This document shows positions 24,854 through 33,065 of a DNA stretch of 46,945 bases, in pieces. Below the pieces are notes generated by a model. That model had not been told where the DNA came from. It made no database searches and was given only the letters and a program-made list of their open reading frames with translations. Location: positions 1-46,945 of the forward strand of contig NZ_JAEKKT010000191.1 of assembly GCF_019510245.1 (NCBI RefSeq), in the 5' to 3' direction. The DNA is from Streptomyces sp. (lineage in GTDB: Bacteria > Actinomycetota > Actinomycetes > Streptomycetales > Streptomycetaceae). Each line of letters opens with the position of its first letter. Within the stretch, counting starts at the first letter, position 1. The translations under genes and the position numbers were made by a program.

Positions 24854-26326
24854 ATGAGCAACATCAGGGGCAGAGGGCTCCAGGCCAACGCCCTCGGCAC
24901 GTTCGACACCGTGGTGATGGCCGTCGCGGGCAGCGCACCGGCGTACTCGCTGGCCGCGACCACCGCGGTGCTGGTCGGGGCGGTGGGGCTGGCCAGTCCG
25001 GCCGCCCTGCTGTGGTGTGCGATACCGATGCTGGGCATCGCGCTCGCCTTCAGCTACCTGGGCCGCATCGACGTGAACGCGGGCGCGAGCTACTCCTGGG
25101 TGGGCCGCACGCTGCACCCGTTCCTCGGCTTCGTCAGCGGCTGGGCTCTGGTGGTGTCCGCGACCATCTTCATGGTGGCCGGCTCGCTGCCCGCCGGGTC
25201 GATGACCCTGTCCCTGTTCGACGCGGACCTCGCCGACAACGTGGCCCTGTCCACGGTGGTCGGCGCCGCCTGGTTCCTGATCATGCTGGCGGTGGTGCTC
25301 GGCGGCGCCCGGCTCACCGTGCGCGCCCAGCTGCTGATGTCCGGCATCGAGCTGGCGATCCTGCTGCTGTTCATGGTGCTGGCCCTCTTCCACACCGGCA
25401 ACGCCCGCACCTTCGACTGGTCCTGGCTCGGCTTCTCCCACTTCGACGGCGTCTCCGGCTTCGCCTCGGGCGCACTGATCGCCGCGTTCTACTACTGGGG
25501 CTGGGACGTCACCAGCAACCTCAGCGAGGAGACCCGCAACTCCCGCCGCACCACGGGCCTCGCGGGCCTGATCGGCGTCGGCATCGTCTTCGCCCTCTTC
25601 GAGGTGTTCACCATCGCCGCGAACGTCATCCTCTCCTCGGACCAGATCGACGCGAACAAGGCCAACGTGCTGGGCGTGCTGGGCGAGGAGATCTGGCCGG
25701 GCTGGGGCGGCAAGCTGCTCATCGCCGCCGTGATGCTGTCCACCATCGCGACCCTGGAGACGACGCTCATCCAGGTCACCCGCTCGCTGTTCGCGATGGG
25801 CCGCGACCGTACGATGCCGACCGCGCTGGGCCGGGTGCACCGCACCTGGAACACCCCGCACGTGGCGATCGGCGCGGTCGGCGCGGTGGCGCTGACCCTG
25901 TTCATCGCCTCCAACGCACTGGGCTCGGTGGGCGAGATCCTCGATGACGCCATCAAGGCGATCGGCCTGCAGATCGCCGTCTACTACGGACTCGCGGGCC
26001 TCGCGGTGGTCGTGGCCTACCGCAAGATGCTCTTCAAGTCCGCCGGCAACTTCCTGCTCGGCGGGCTGTGGCCGCTGCTCGGCGCCGCGTTCATGTTCTG
26101 GATCTTCGTCGAGTCGCTGGGCGAGCTGAGCACCGCGGCGATCTCGATCGGCATCGGCGGTCTGGCCGTCGGCCTGATCCCGATGCTCTGGTACTGGAGG
26201 CAGGGCAGCGACTACTACCGGCCGGCCAAGCTGGACGCCACCCGTACCGTTGCGGCCGACTACGTCCCCGACGACCACGTCATCGTGCAGGCCAAGGCTT
26301 ACCAAGGCCTCCCCACCGATTTCTGA
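24854..26326 (+). CDS. APC-superfamily amino acid/amine permease
   Basis: A 490-residue integral membrane protein with about 12 hydrophobic segments. The first helix has the APC-type unwound pattern FDTVVMAVAGSAPAYSLAATTA, and the third region carries NAGASYSWVGRTLHPFLGFVSGWALV, both typical of the AAT/APC family. Transport is by proton- or exchange-coupled import at the cytoplasmic membrane; the substrate (amino acid, polyamine or other amine) cannot be read from sequence. ATG 24854 begins the conserved part; upstream frame positions lie in the leader. A palindrome over the promoter suggests local control. The next gene starts 12 bp downstream, so the two probably form an operon. Confidence 0.9.
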   Translation: MSNIRGRGLQANALGTFDTVVMAVAGSAPAYSLAATTAVLVGAVGLASPAALLWCAIPMLGIALAFSYLGRIDVNAGASYSWVGRTLHPFLGFVSGWALVVSATIFMVAGSLPAGSMTLSLFDADLADNVALSTVVGAAWFLIMLAVVLGGARLTVRAQLLMSGIELAILLLFMVLALFHTGNARTFDWSWLGFSHFDGVSGFASGALIAAFYYWGWDVTSNLSEETRNSRRTTGLAGLIGVGIVFALFEVFTIAANVILSSDQIDANKANVLGVLGEEIWPGWGGKLLIAAVMLSTIATLETTLIQVTRSLFAMGRDRTMPTALGRVHRTWNTPHVAIGAVGAVALTLFIASNALGSVGEILDDAIKAIGLQIAVYYGLAGLAVVVAYRKMLFKSAGNFLLGGLWPLLGAAFMFWIFVESLGELSTAAISIGIGGLAVGLIPMLWYWRQGSDYYRPAKLDATRTVAADYVPDDHVIVQAKAYQGLPTDF

Positions 26327-26338
26327 GGTACGAGTCCG

Positions 26339-27298
26339 ATGGCGCGCGACCGCTTCGCCCCCGACTTCGACCCGGACTGCGGGGACGAGTCCCTCACCTC
26401 GGCCCGTCAGGACATCGTCATCGGCCGCTGGCAGGGCCTCCGTGACCTGCTGCGGGCCACCGGCCCGGACTGGCTGGCCCGGGGGCACCGGGTCCGGCTG
26501 CTGGCGCAGGCCTGCGCGGGCAACTCGACGGCCGAGTCCTGGCTGGCCGCCGAGCCGCACGGCGCCGACGCGCTGGTGCTGCGGGCGGCGACCGAGACGG
26601 CCCGGGCCTTCACCCTGGCCGTCTCGGCGGGCCGGGGCGTCCCGATCGACCGGGCCAGGATCGACACCGCCGTGCTGGCCTGCCTGGCCGCCGCCGACGC
26701 CTACCCGCAGGACCCGACCCCCTGGGTCTCCCTGATCTCGGTGGCCCGGCTGTATCCGACCGGGGTGCGCCGGCAGGAACTCGCCCGCTGGTGGGACGAG
26801 TTGCACCGACGCGACCCCTACAACGTGGAGGGCCACCTCCAGGTGCTGCACTACTACTCCGCGCGCTGGCACGGTACGCACGGCCTGATGTACGACTTCG
26901 CCCGGGACGCGGCCGGGGTCGCCCCGCCGGGCTGCCCGCTGCCCGTCCTGGTGCAGTACGCCCGCGTCGAGGAGTTCCGGTACGCCCTGGACGCGGCGCA
27001 GGCGCAGCAGAACGCGGTCGCGCTCAGCCAGCACTGGAAGCACGACGGCGCGGTCAGCGACGTACGGCGCACCTGGGAGCGCTGGATCGCCCAGCGCGGC
27101 GAGGGCCCGGTCGCCCCGGGCGAGCTGCGTGACCTCAACCACCTGACGCACGCGGCCTGTCAGGCGGGCGTCACGGACCTCGCCGCGGAGCTGCTGCGGC
27201 TCCAGGGGCGGCGGGCGACGCGGACGCCGTGGTCGTTCACCGGGGACGCGGAGAAGCAGATCGTGAAATGGCGGGCGGATCTGAAGGTGCGGGGTTGA
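26339..27298 (+). CDS. Hypothetical helical (TPR/SEL1-like) protein
   Basis: A 319-residue, Trp- and Ala-rich, all-helical soluble protein. Features seen are repeated helical pairs (WLARGHRVRLLAQACAG; CLAAADAYPQDPTPWVSLI; WWDELHRRDPYNVEGHLQVL) that look like a degenerate TPR solenoid, and a C-terminal WSFTGDAEKQIVKWRADL. No catalytic motif is recognised. It starts 12 bp after the APC permease stop, so translational coupling is likely and a role linked to that permease's substrate is possible. No signal peptide is present. Confidence 0.75.
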   Translation: MARDRFAPDFDPDCGDESLTSARQDIVIGRWQGLRDLLRATGPDWLARGHRVRLLAQACAGNSTAESWLAAEPHGADALVLRAATETARAFTLAVSAGRGVPIDRARIDTAVLACLAAADAYPQDPTPWVSLISVARLYPTGVRRQELARWWDELHRRDPYNVEGHLQVLHYYSARWHGTHGLMYDFARDAAGVAPPGCPLPVLVQYARVEEFRYALDAAQAQQNAVALSQHWKHDGAVSDVRRTWERWIAQRGEGPVAPGELRDLNHLTHAACQAGVTDLAAELLRLQGRRATRTPWSFTGDAEKQIVKWRADLKVRG

Positions 27299-27322
27299 TA
27301 CGCCGTGTGTCGACTGCGGCGC

Positions 27323-27393
27323 CGTCGTAGCTGGTCGCGCAGTTCCTCCCCCGCCCTTCGGCCGGGGCTACCCCCAGCGCCCCTTCGGGGGCG
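27323..27393 (-). repeat. Dispersed GC-rich intergenic repeat, copy 1
   Basis: On the minus strand it reads as a hairpin of GCGCC-type arms followed by GGAACTGCGCGACCAGC-like sequence (with AGGAACTGCGCGACCAGCT here). It lies between the convergent hypothetical and NiCoT genes. It shares this core with copies at 36.36, 36.52 and 40.45 kb. Confidence 0.75.
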
Positions 27394-27400
27394 GCGCTGC

Positions 27401-28564
27401 TCAGCCCTCGGTTTGTTCGGCGGGCCTCGGCGCGAGGCCCGTCGTCCACTTCTCCTCGATGCGGCCCGCCTTCCAGACCACCAGGGCGACGGCCCACGTG
27501 GCGAAGAACAGACCGACGATGACGAAGCCGACGGTGTTGAGGTCGAGGCCGGCCACCCAGTCCCAGAAGACGCCGTGCAGGTCCATCTTGTCGGCGAGCA
27601 GGCCGAGGAGTTCCACGGTGCCGATGATCAGGGCGACGGCCACGGACAGGCCGGTGATGGTGAGGTTGTAGTAGACCTTGCGGACCGGCTTGGAGAACGC
27701 CCACTCGTAGGCGAAGTTCATGAACGAGCCGTCGATGGTGTCCAGGAGTGACATCCCGGCCGCGAAGAGCACCGGCAGGGTGAGGATGGCGTACCAGGGC
27801 AGACCGGAGGCGGCGCCGGAGCCGGCGAGGACCAGCAGGGCGATCTCGGTGGCGGTGTCGAAGCCGAGGCCGAAGAGCAGCCCCAGCGGGTACATCTGCC
27901 AGGGCTTGCGGATCGAGCCGGTGACCCGGCCGAGGAAGCGGTTCATGAAGCCGCGGTTGTTGAGCTGGGTCTCCAGAGCGGCCTCGTCGTAGGCGCCGGA
28001 GCGCATCTGCCGGAAGACCTTCCAGATGCCGGCCAGGATGACGAGGTTGATGCCGGCGATGAGGTAGAGGAAGGTGCCGGAGACCGTCGTACCGATCAGG
28101 CTGGTGACGTCGTGCAGGTGCGAGTTGTCGTCCTGGACGGGTCCGGCCAGGGTCTTCATGCCGAGCGAGAGCAGCAGGGCCAGGCCGAAGACGATGCTGG
28201 AGTGACCGAGGGAGAACCAGAAGCCGACCGACAGCGGCCGCTGCCCCTCCCCCATCAGCTTGCGGGTGGTGTTGTCGATCGCCGCGATGTGGTCGGCGTC
28301 GAAGGCGTGCCGCATGCCCAGCGTGTACGCGGTCACGCCGATGCCTATGCCGAAGGACTCGGTGCCCACGCTGAAGTGCCGCGGCGCGATGATCCCGACC
28401 AGGGTCCCCCAGCCGATGACGTGCAGGGCCAGCACGAAGCCGGCCATCCCGCCGACCCTGATCCACTCCTGCCGTGTCATGGAGCCCCGGACACGGTGCC
28501 AGGCCGAGCGCTTGGTCTCGGCCTGGGCGGGGAGGGACGGAGCGGAACCAGGGGCGGCCGTCAT
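27401..28564 (-). CDS. NiCoT-family nickel/cobalt permease (HoxN/NixA)
   Basis: A 387-residue membrane protein with about eight hydrophobic segments. The diagnostic metal motif H-x-x-x-x-D-H is in MRHAFDADHIAAIDNTTR, and the other NiCoT signatures are present: FSLGHSSIVF, GLLFGLGFDTATEIALL and LFAAGMSLLDTIDGSFM. It imports Ni2+ and/or Co2+ across the cytoplasmic membrane with high affinity; which metal cannot be decided from sequence. ATG 28564 is preferred to an earlier start because the protein then begins with a normal short cytoplasmic tail. It is downstream of the iron-uptake genes on the same strand with a 139-bp gap that holds a candidate metal-regulator site, so independent nickel control is likely. 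Confidence 0.95.
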   Translation of the reverse strand: MTAAPGSAPSLPAQAETKRSAWHRVRGSMTRQEWIRVGGMAGFVLALHVIGWGTLVGIIAPRHFSVGTESFGIGIGVTAYTLGMRHAFDADHIAAIDNTTRKLMGEGQRPLSVGFWFSLGHSSIVFGLALLLSLGMKTLAGPVQDDNSHLHDVTSLIGTTVSGTFLYLIAGINLVILAGIWKVFRQMRSGAYDEAALETQLNNRGFMNRFLGRVTGSIRKPWQMYPLGLLFGLGFDTATEIALLVLAGSGAASGLPWYAILTLPVLFAAGMSLLDTIDGSFMNFAYEWAFSKPVRKVYYNLTITGLSVAVALIIGTVELLGLLADKMDLHGVFWDWVAGLDLNTVGFVIVGLFFATWAVALVVWKAGRIEEKWTTGLAPRPAEQTEG

Positions 28565-28632
28565 CGGGAGGTGACATCCTTCGGTCGAGCGATGGGCAGC
28601 TGCCAGGGGCAGCCTTGTGCCATCCTCCCGTA

Positions 28633-28654
28633 CTTGCACATCATTCGCAGCAAG
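28633..28654. promoter_or_regulatory. Candidate metalloregulator site upstream of the NiCoT gene
   Basis: An inverted repeat with arms CTTGC (28633-28637) and GCAAG (28650-28654) around a 12-bp centre containing ATCATTC. TTGC/GCAA half-sites resemble those described for the Streptomyces nickel regulator Nur (a Fur homologue). The match is short and the assignment tentative. Confidence 0.3.
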
Positions 28655-28703
28655 GTCCGCGGCAGGCCTTTACCAAGAGAACGTCATGGAATGGCAAAGG
28701 CGG

Positions 28704-29975
28704 TCAGGCCGTCAGCAGTCCGTTCCCCAGCCAGTCCTTGGCGTTCCGCACGCCCGGCAGGGCGAAGAAGTAGCCCCCTCCGGTCGGGGAGATGTAGTCG
28801 ACGAGCGGTTCGTCGATGAGCCGGGTCTGGGTGGCCTCGAACTGGCGCCGGACGTCCTGGTTGTAGCAGCAGAAGACCAGGCCCATGTCGAGGTTGCCGA
28901 CACTGTCGATCCCCCGGTCGTAGTTGTAGCCGCGGCGCAGGATGCGGGTGCTGTCGGTCTTCGCGGTGCGGGGGTTGGCGAGCCGGATGTGGGCGTCCAG
29001 CGGGATGGCGTTGCCCTTCGGGTCCTTGGCGTAGTTCGGGATGTCGGTCTCCTTGGCGCCGTCCAGCGGGGCGCCGGTGTCCTTGCGGCGGCCGAACATC
29101 AGCTCCTGCTCGCTGAGCGAGACCCGGTCCCAGAACTCCACGAGCATCCGGATGATCCGGATGACCTGATAGCTGCCGCCCACCGCCCAGGCCGGCTCGC
29201 CCTGTCCCTCGCCGACCCAGATCAGCCGGTCGGTCTCGCGGGCCGAGGTGACGTCCGGGTTGGCGATGCCGTCCTTGAAACCGAGCAGGTTGCGCTGGGC
29301 GCCGGTGGGCCGCGGGGCGTTCTGGAAGCCGTCGATCCGCCACTTGATCTGCATGGCGCCCCGGGTGTGCTTGGCGATGTCGCGCAGGGCGTGCAGCACG
29401 GTGTCGGTGCTGTCGGCGCAGATCTGGAGCGAGAGGTCGCCATGGCATTCGGCGGCCCTCAGGTTGTCGTTGGGGAAGGTCCGCATCGGCGTCAGCCGGG
29501 CCGGCTTCGCCTTCGCCAGGCCGTACCGGTCGTCGAACAGCGAGGCGCCGACGCCGACGGTGACGGTGAGCGCGTCGGAGGGTACCTCGGGGCCGAGGAT
29601 GCCGTTGTCGGCGGGCGGCGCGCCGACGCCGAGGTCGTCGGGGGTGCCGCCGGAGGTGAGGAAGCGGGCCCGCTCGGTGATCGTCTTCAGCAGGTCGGCC
29701 AGCTCCTGCCGGTTGCCGGCGATGACGTCCAGGGAGACGAAGGTGGCGGCGGCCGGGGCCGGGGTGAGGATGCCGGCCTGGTGGGCCCCGTGGAACGGGA
29801 TCCTCGTGGTGCCGCTCGCGTCGGCGGCCCGGGCCTCGGCGGTGCCGCCCGCCTGGCTCAGCGCGAAGCCGCCGCCGGCCAGGACCGCGCCCGCGGCGCC
29901 GGCGCCCAGCGCCGTCCGCACGAAGGAGCGGCGGCCCGTGCCCATCGGGCAGGTCGGGGAGTCGGCAGCGGACAT
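28704..29975 (-). CDS. efeB: EfeB: Tat-exported DyP-type haem peroxidase/deferrochelatase
   Basis: A 423-residue protein. The Tat signal is TGRRSFVRTALGAGAAGA at the N-terminus followed by a hydrophobic run. The DyP motif G-x-x-D-G is in LLGFKDGIANP, and the conserved haem region follows (YQVIRIIRMLVEFWDR; FCCYNQDVRRQFEATQTRL). EfeB works with EfeU and EfeO in ferrous iron uptake and may extract iron from haem outside the membrane. ATG 29975 is chosen because GAAGGGA precedes it; the in-frame ATG at 30023 overlaps the efeUO stop by one base and is the alternative. It is the second gene of the operon behind an iron box. Confidence 0.95.
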   Translation of the reverse strand: MSAADSPTCPMGTGRRSFVRTALGAGAAGAVLAGGGFALSQAGGTAEARAADASGTTRIPFHGAHQAGILTPAPAAATFVSLDVIAGNRQELADLLKTITERARFLTSGGTPDDLGVGAPPADNGILGPEVPSDALTVTVGVGASLFDDRYGLAKAKPARLTPMRTFPNDNLRAAECHGDLSLQICADSTDTVLHALRDIAKHTRGAMQIKWRIDGFQNAPRPTGAQRNLLGFKDGIANPDVTSARETDRLIWVGEGQGEPAWAVGGSYQVIRIIRMLVEFWDRVSLSEQELMFGRRKDTGAPLDGAKETDIPNYAKDPKGNAIPLDAHIRLANPRTAKTDSTRILRRGYNYDRGIDSVGNLDMGLVFCCYNQDVRRQFEATQTRLIDEPLVDYISPTGGGYFFALPGVRNAKDWLGNGLLTA

Positions 29976-30022
29976 CGGAGGGTTCCCTTCGTCGTACGGG
30001 TGCGGGTGCCGTGCGGGGTTCA

Positions 30023-32107
30023 TCAGGCGGACTTCCTGATCTCCAGGAGGTCCGGCACCGGGGCGAGGTCCTCCAGGAGCTGTCCGGTGGCGCCGGCGAT
30101 CCGCTGCCGGGTGACGGTGTCGAGCTGCTCGACCGGGGTCCAGGTCGCGCCCCGGTGCTCGGCGTCCAGGAGCTGCTGCAGCCGGGCGATGTCCGCGTCG
30201 ACGGCCGGCAGCAGCTTCGGTGCCCGGGTGGTCAGCAGCGGCCGCAGCACGGTGAGCAGCTCGCCGGTGCCCGCGAGGTTGGCGTTCGCGGTCGCGAGGT
30301 TGGTGCCGCTGCCCTCGTCGGTGTCGGCGGTCAGCTCGAACTGGAGGGTGTTCTCCAGGACCTCGTGAGCGCGCAGCGGCAGGTCGCCCGGGTCGAAGTC
30401 CTGGGTGGGGAAGGCCTTCTGCAGCCCGGCCGCGGCGTCCGCGAGCGCCTGTGCCGGAGCCTTCAGCTGCTCGGCCGTCTGCCCGTGCCACAGCCCGTAC
30501 TCGACCCGGTGGAACCCGGCGAAGTCCTGGTCGGCCACCCCGCCCGGCAGGCCGTCGGCGCGGCCGTTGATCTTCTTGTCGTAGTCCTCGAATGTGCCGT
30601 AGGCGGCGCCGAGGGAGGAGTAGGTGAGGTGGGCGGTCAGCCAGTCCGTGCGGGCCTGGTCGAGGTGGTTGCCCGCGATGTCGGCGTCGAGGGTGCGGGT
30701 CTGGGCGACGAGGGTGGCCAGGCCCTGTTCGACGTAGGCCTTGTAGGCCGTGAGCGGTCCGGCGAGGTCGTTCTCGGAGACCGGTACGACCGCCCTGGCG
30801 CTGCCCGTGCCGCCGCTGACGGTGACCGACCCGGAGGTGACGGCCTTGCCGCCGGAGGGGACGCAGCGCCAGGCGTAGGTGCCGCGGGCGACCGTGGCGA
30901 CCAGGTCGCGGGTGGTGCCGGGGGCGAGGCCCTCGACCTCGCCGTAGACCGCGTTGCTGCTCGGGTCGATCAGGTACACCTCGGCGGTCTTGCTGCCGGT
31001 GTTCTGCATCTGGAAGGTCTGCCGGCCCGGCTGGGGCGCGGTGAAGCCCTTGCCGCACTCGGTCTCGGAGACGGCGACGGTCTCGCCGCTCGCGGACCTG
31101 GGCCCGGCGAGGGCGACGACGAGCCCCGCGACGACGGCCGGAACGGCGACCACGGCGACGGGCACCACCCAGGCGGGACGGCGCCGCGGCTCCCTGGCGG
31201 GCCGCGGCTCGGCAACGGCCAGCTGCGGTGCGGACGTGGTGGCGGCCGGCTCCGGCGCGGTCGTGGCGCTGGCCGGCTTCGGTGCGGTGGCACGCGCTCC
31301 GCGCACTCCGCGCACGAACAGGGTCATCACCACGGCGAGGTAGCCGGCGTATCCGGTCACCTGGAGCCAGGTCATCGCCGGGGTGATGTTGAGGACGCCC
31401 TGGAGGAGGGTGCTGTACCAGGAGCCCGCGTCGATGTGGGCGCTGAGGTCGAAGGCGTACGCGGTGCTGCCCGCGAGGACGCCGCCCTCCTGAAGGTCGC
31501 GCAGCCCGTAGCCGAGGACGCCGGCGGCGATCACGACCAGGACGACGCCCGTGTAGGTGAAGAACCGTGTGAGGTTGATCTTCAGGACGCGCCGGTAGAG
31601 GCCCCAGCAGAGGCCGGCCGCCAGGACCAGGCCGATCCCGGCGCCGGTCAGGGGGCCGGCGGACTCGCCGGCCGCCCGGGCGGTGGTCCACAGGAACAGC
31701 GCGGTCTCCAGGCCCTCGCGGCCGACCGCGAGGAACGAGGTCAGGACCAGCACGCCCGAGCCCATGGCCAGGGCGCCGGTGACCTTCTCCTTGATCTCAC
31801 CCGCGAGGCCGCGGGCCGAGCGGTGCATCCAGAAGACCATCGCGGTGACGAAGGCGACCGCGATCACGCTGAGGGTGCCGCCGAAGGCCTCCTGGGCGGT
31901 TGCGGAGAGGGAGGCGGCGGTGAAGGTGAGGACCGCGCCGAAGCTCATCGCCAGTGCGATCGCGGCCAGGACACCCGTCCACACCTGCGGCAGCCGGTTC
32001 CTGGCTCCGGCCCGCACCAGCGTGGCGACGAGGATCGAGACGATCAGCCCTGCCTCGAGACCCTCCCTCAGCCCGATCAGGAAACTTGGAAACGCGTCGT
32101 CCCACAT
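30023..32107 (-). CDS. efeUO: EfeU-EfeO fusion: ferrous iron permease joined to its periplasmic-type partner
   Basis: A 694-residue protein. Residues about 1-270 are an FTR1/EfeU permease with two R-E-x-x-E motifs (LREGLEAGL near residue 13 and VGREGLETALF near 125) and seven hydrophobic segments. After an Ala/Pro/Thr linker (about 275-310) and another membrane segment (about 313-338) comes EfeO: a cupredoxin-like domain (about 345-440, EVYLIDPSSNAVYGEVEGLAPG) and an M75/imelysin-type domain (about 455-690) with the metal motif H-x-x-E in HRVEYGLW. In E. coli EfeU and EfeO are separate proteins. It imports Fe2+, probably oxidising it first. ATG 32107 follows GGGGAGGG. An iron box lies 50 bp upstream. 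Confidence 0.93.
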   Translation of the reverse strand: MWDDAFPSFLIGLREGLEAGLIVSILVATLVRAGARNRLPQVWTGVLAAIALAMSFGAVLTFTAASLSATAQEAFGGTLSVIAVAFVTAMVFWMHRSARGLAGEIKEKVTGALAMGSGVLVLTSFLAVGREGLETALFLWTTARAAGESAGPLTGAGIGLVLAAGLCWGLYRRVLKINLTRFFTYTGVVLVVIAAGVLGYGLRDLQEGGVLAGSTAYAFDLSAHIDAGSWYSTLLQGVLNITPAMTWLQVTGYAGYLAVVMTLFVRGVRGARATAPKPASATTAPEPAATTSAPQLAVAEPRPAREPRRRPAWVVPVAVVAVPAVVAGLVVALAGPRSASGETVAVSETECGKGFTAPQPGRQTFQMQNTGSKTAEVYLIDPSSNAVYGEVEGLAPGTTRDLVATVARGTYAWRCVPSGGKAVTSGSVTVSGGTGSARAVVPVSENDLAGPLTAYKAYVEQGLATLVAQTRTLDADIAGNHLDQARTDWLTAHLTYSSLGAAYGTFEDYDKKINGRADGLPGGVADQDFAGFHRVEYGLWHGQTAEQLKAPAQALADAAAGLQKAFPTQDFDPGDLPLRAHEVLENTLQFELTADTDEGSGTNLATANANLAGTGELLTVLRPLLTTRAPKLLPAVDADIARLQQLLDAEHRGATWTPVEQLDTVTRQRIAGATGQLLEDLAPVPDLLEIRKSA

Positions 32108-32155
32108 CCGCCGCAGCCCTCCCCGGCAGGCCCGTCCCCGCCCCTTGGCTCGAAC

Positions 32156-32174
32156 TTAGTGAAGGCATGCCTTA
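32156..32174 (-). promoter_or_regulatory. Iron box (DmdR1/IdeR-type) upstream of efeUO
   Basis: TTAGTGAAGGCATGCCTTA shares TTAG, AGGC and CCT with the DtxR-family consensus TTAGGTTAGGCTAACCTAA (12 of 19 positions) and has a perfect AAGGCATGCCTT core. It lies 49 bp upstream of an iron-uptake operon, where iron-dependent repression is expected. Confidence 0.7.
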
Positions 32175-32190
32175 CTCCGCCGACCATGAT

Positions 32191-32208
32191 GACTACGCCC
32201 GTGTAGTC
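32191..32208. promoter_or_regulatory. Inverted repeat GACTAC-N6-GTAGTC
   Basis: Perfect 6-bp arms with a 6-bp spacer, in the region between efeUO and the PAP2 gene. The same architecture recurs twice more at 32295-32312 and 32314-32331. Confidence 0.45.
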
Positions 32209-32271
32209 AGCCGGTCATGAACTGGCAATGGTGCGGCAAAAGCCACGACCGGACACGGCCGCGCACACCCG

Positions 32272-32299
32272 GGAACACTGGCAGGACAGCCATCGTCTA
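32272..32299 (+). promoter_or_regulatory. Candidate sigma-E (ECF)-type promoter for the PAP2 gene
   Basis: GGAAC (32272-32276), a 17-bp spacer and CGTCTA (32294-32299) match the described Streptomyces SigE pattern (GGAAC, 16-17 bp, then CGTCT/A). The gene behind it is a lipid phosphatase, consistent with cell-envelope stress control. Confidence 0.6.
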
Positions 32300-32331
32300 C
32301 ATTCGGGTAGACCGTCTACAGATTCGTAGTC
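32295..32331. promoter_or_regulatory. Two tandem inverted repeats GTCTAC-N6-GTAG(A/T)C
   Basis: Sites at 32295-32312 and 32314-32331 have starts 19 bp apart (near two helical turns), overlapping the -10 element and transcription start of the candidate SigE promoter. This looks like a repressor array. No known consensus is assigned. Confidence 0.45.
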
Positions 32332-32380
32332 ACCACCCGTCGTTGCACCGCAGCACACCGGAAGGGCCGTCGTCGGCGTC

Positions 32381-33064
32381 ATGGACCGCAGGAGGACCGC
32401 GGAGTTCGCGGGAAGCATCGCGCTCGGGGCCTGGGCGGCGTTCGCGGTGCTGGCCCTGGTCGTGACCGGCAGGCACGGCGCCCCGCTCGCCCCGGACCGC
32501 GCGCTGCTGGCCTGGTCCCTCGGGCATCGGACCGACGTGGTGGTGGCCGTCGCCCGGGGGGTCACCGCCACCGGCACCGGGGTCGTGCCGTACCTCCTGG
32601 TCGTGGCGGCCGGACTGGCCGTGGGCCGCACCCAGCGGCAGCGCCTGATCGCCGCGCTGCTCGGCGCCGGCTGCCTCGCCCTCGGCCAGGCGGTCCGGGG
32701 GGGCGTGATGGAGCTGGTCGCCCGGCCCCGGCCGCCGCAGGCCGACTGGCAGACACCGGCCTCCGGCTGGTCGTTCCCGTCCGGCCACACCACCACCGCC
32801 GCGCTCGCCGCCGGCCTGGTGATCCTCGCCATCTGGACGAGGGCCTCGCACGGCCGTACGCCGTGGTGCGCGGCCGTCGCCTGCTGGGGGCTCGCGGTGG
32901 GCGCCACCCGGGTGTTCCTCGGCGTGCACTGGTGCACCGACGTGATCGGCGGCTGGCTGTTCGCGGCCGGGTGGCTCGGGGTCTGCGCCTGTGTGGCGGC
33001 CCGGTGGGCCCCGGACCTGGGGACGCCCGACGACCTGCCGGAGAGACCGGTGGCCGCGCCCTGA
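32381..33064 (+). CDS. PAP2-family membrane phosphatase
   Basis: A 227-residue membrane protein with about six hydrophobic segments. The three PAP2 catalytic motifs are present: a K/R-x-x-x-x-x-x-R-P-type segment (VARPRPP), PSGHT within SFPSGHTTTAALAAG, and S/T-R-x-x-x-x-x-H-x-x-x-D in TRVFLGVHWCTDVIGGW. Such enzymes dephosphorylate lipid phosphates, often undecaprenyl pyrophosphate or phosphatidic acid, on the outer face of the membrane. The SigE-like promoter and repeat array upstream suggest control by envelope stress. ATG 32381 starts a normal N-terminal tail. The stop is immediately adjacent to the 3' end of the convergent proteasome gene. Confidence 0.93.
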   Translation: MDRRRTAEFAGSIALGAWAAFAVLALVVTGRHGAPLAPDRALLAWSLGHRTDVVVAVARGVTATGTGVVPYLLVVAAGLAVGRTQRQRLIAALLGAGCLALGQAVRGGVMELVARPRPPQADWQTPASGWSFPSGHTTTAALAAGLVILAIWTRASHGRTPWCAAVACWGLAVGATRVFLGVHWCTDVIGGWLFAAGWLGVCACVAARWAPDLGTPDDLPERPVAAP

Positions 33065-33065
33065 G

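Noticed and set aside
28565..28703. Cobalamin riboswitch upstream of the NiCoT gene
   Set aside because: The gap is only 139 bp and lacks the B12-box type sequence.
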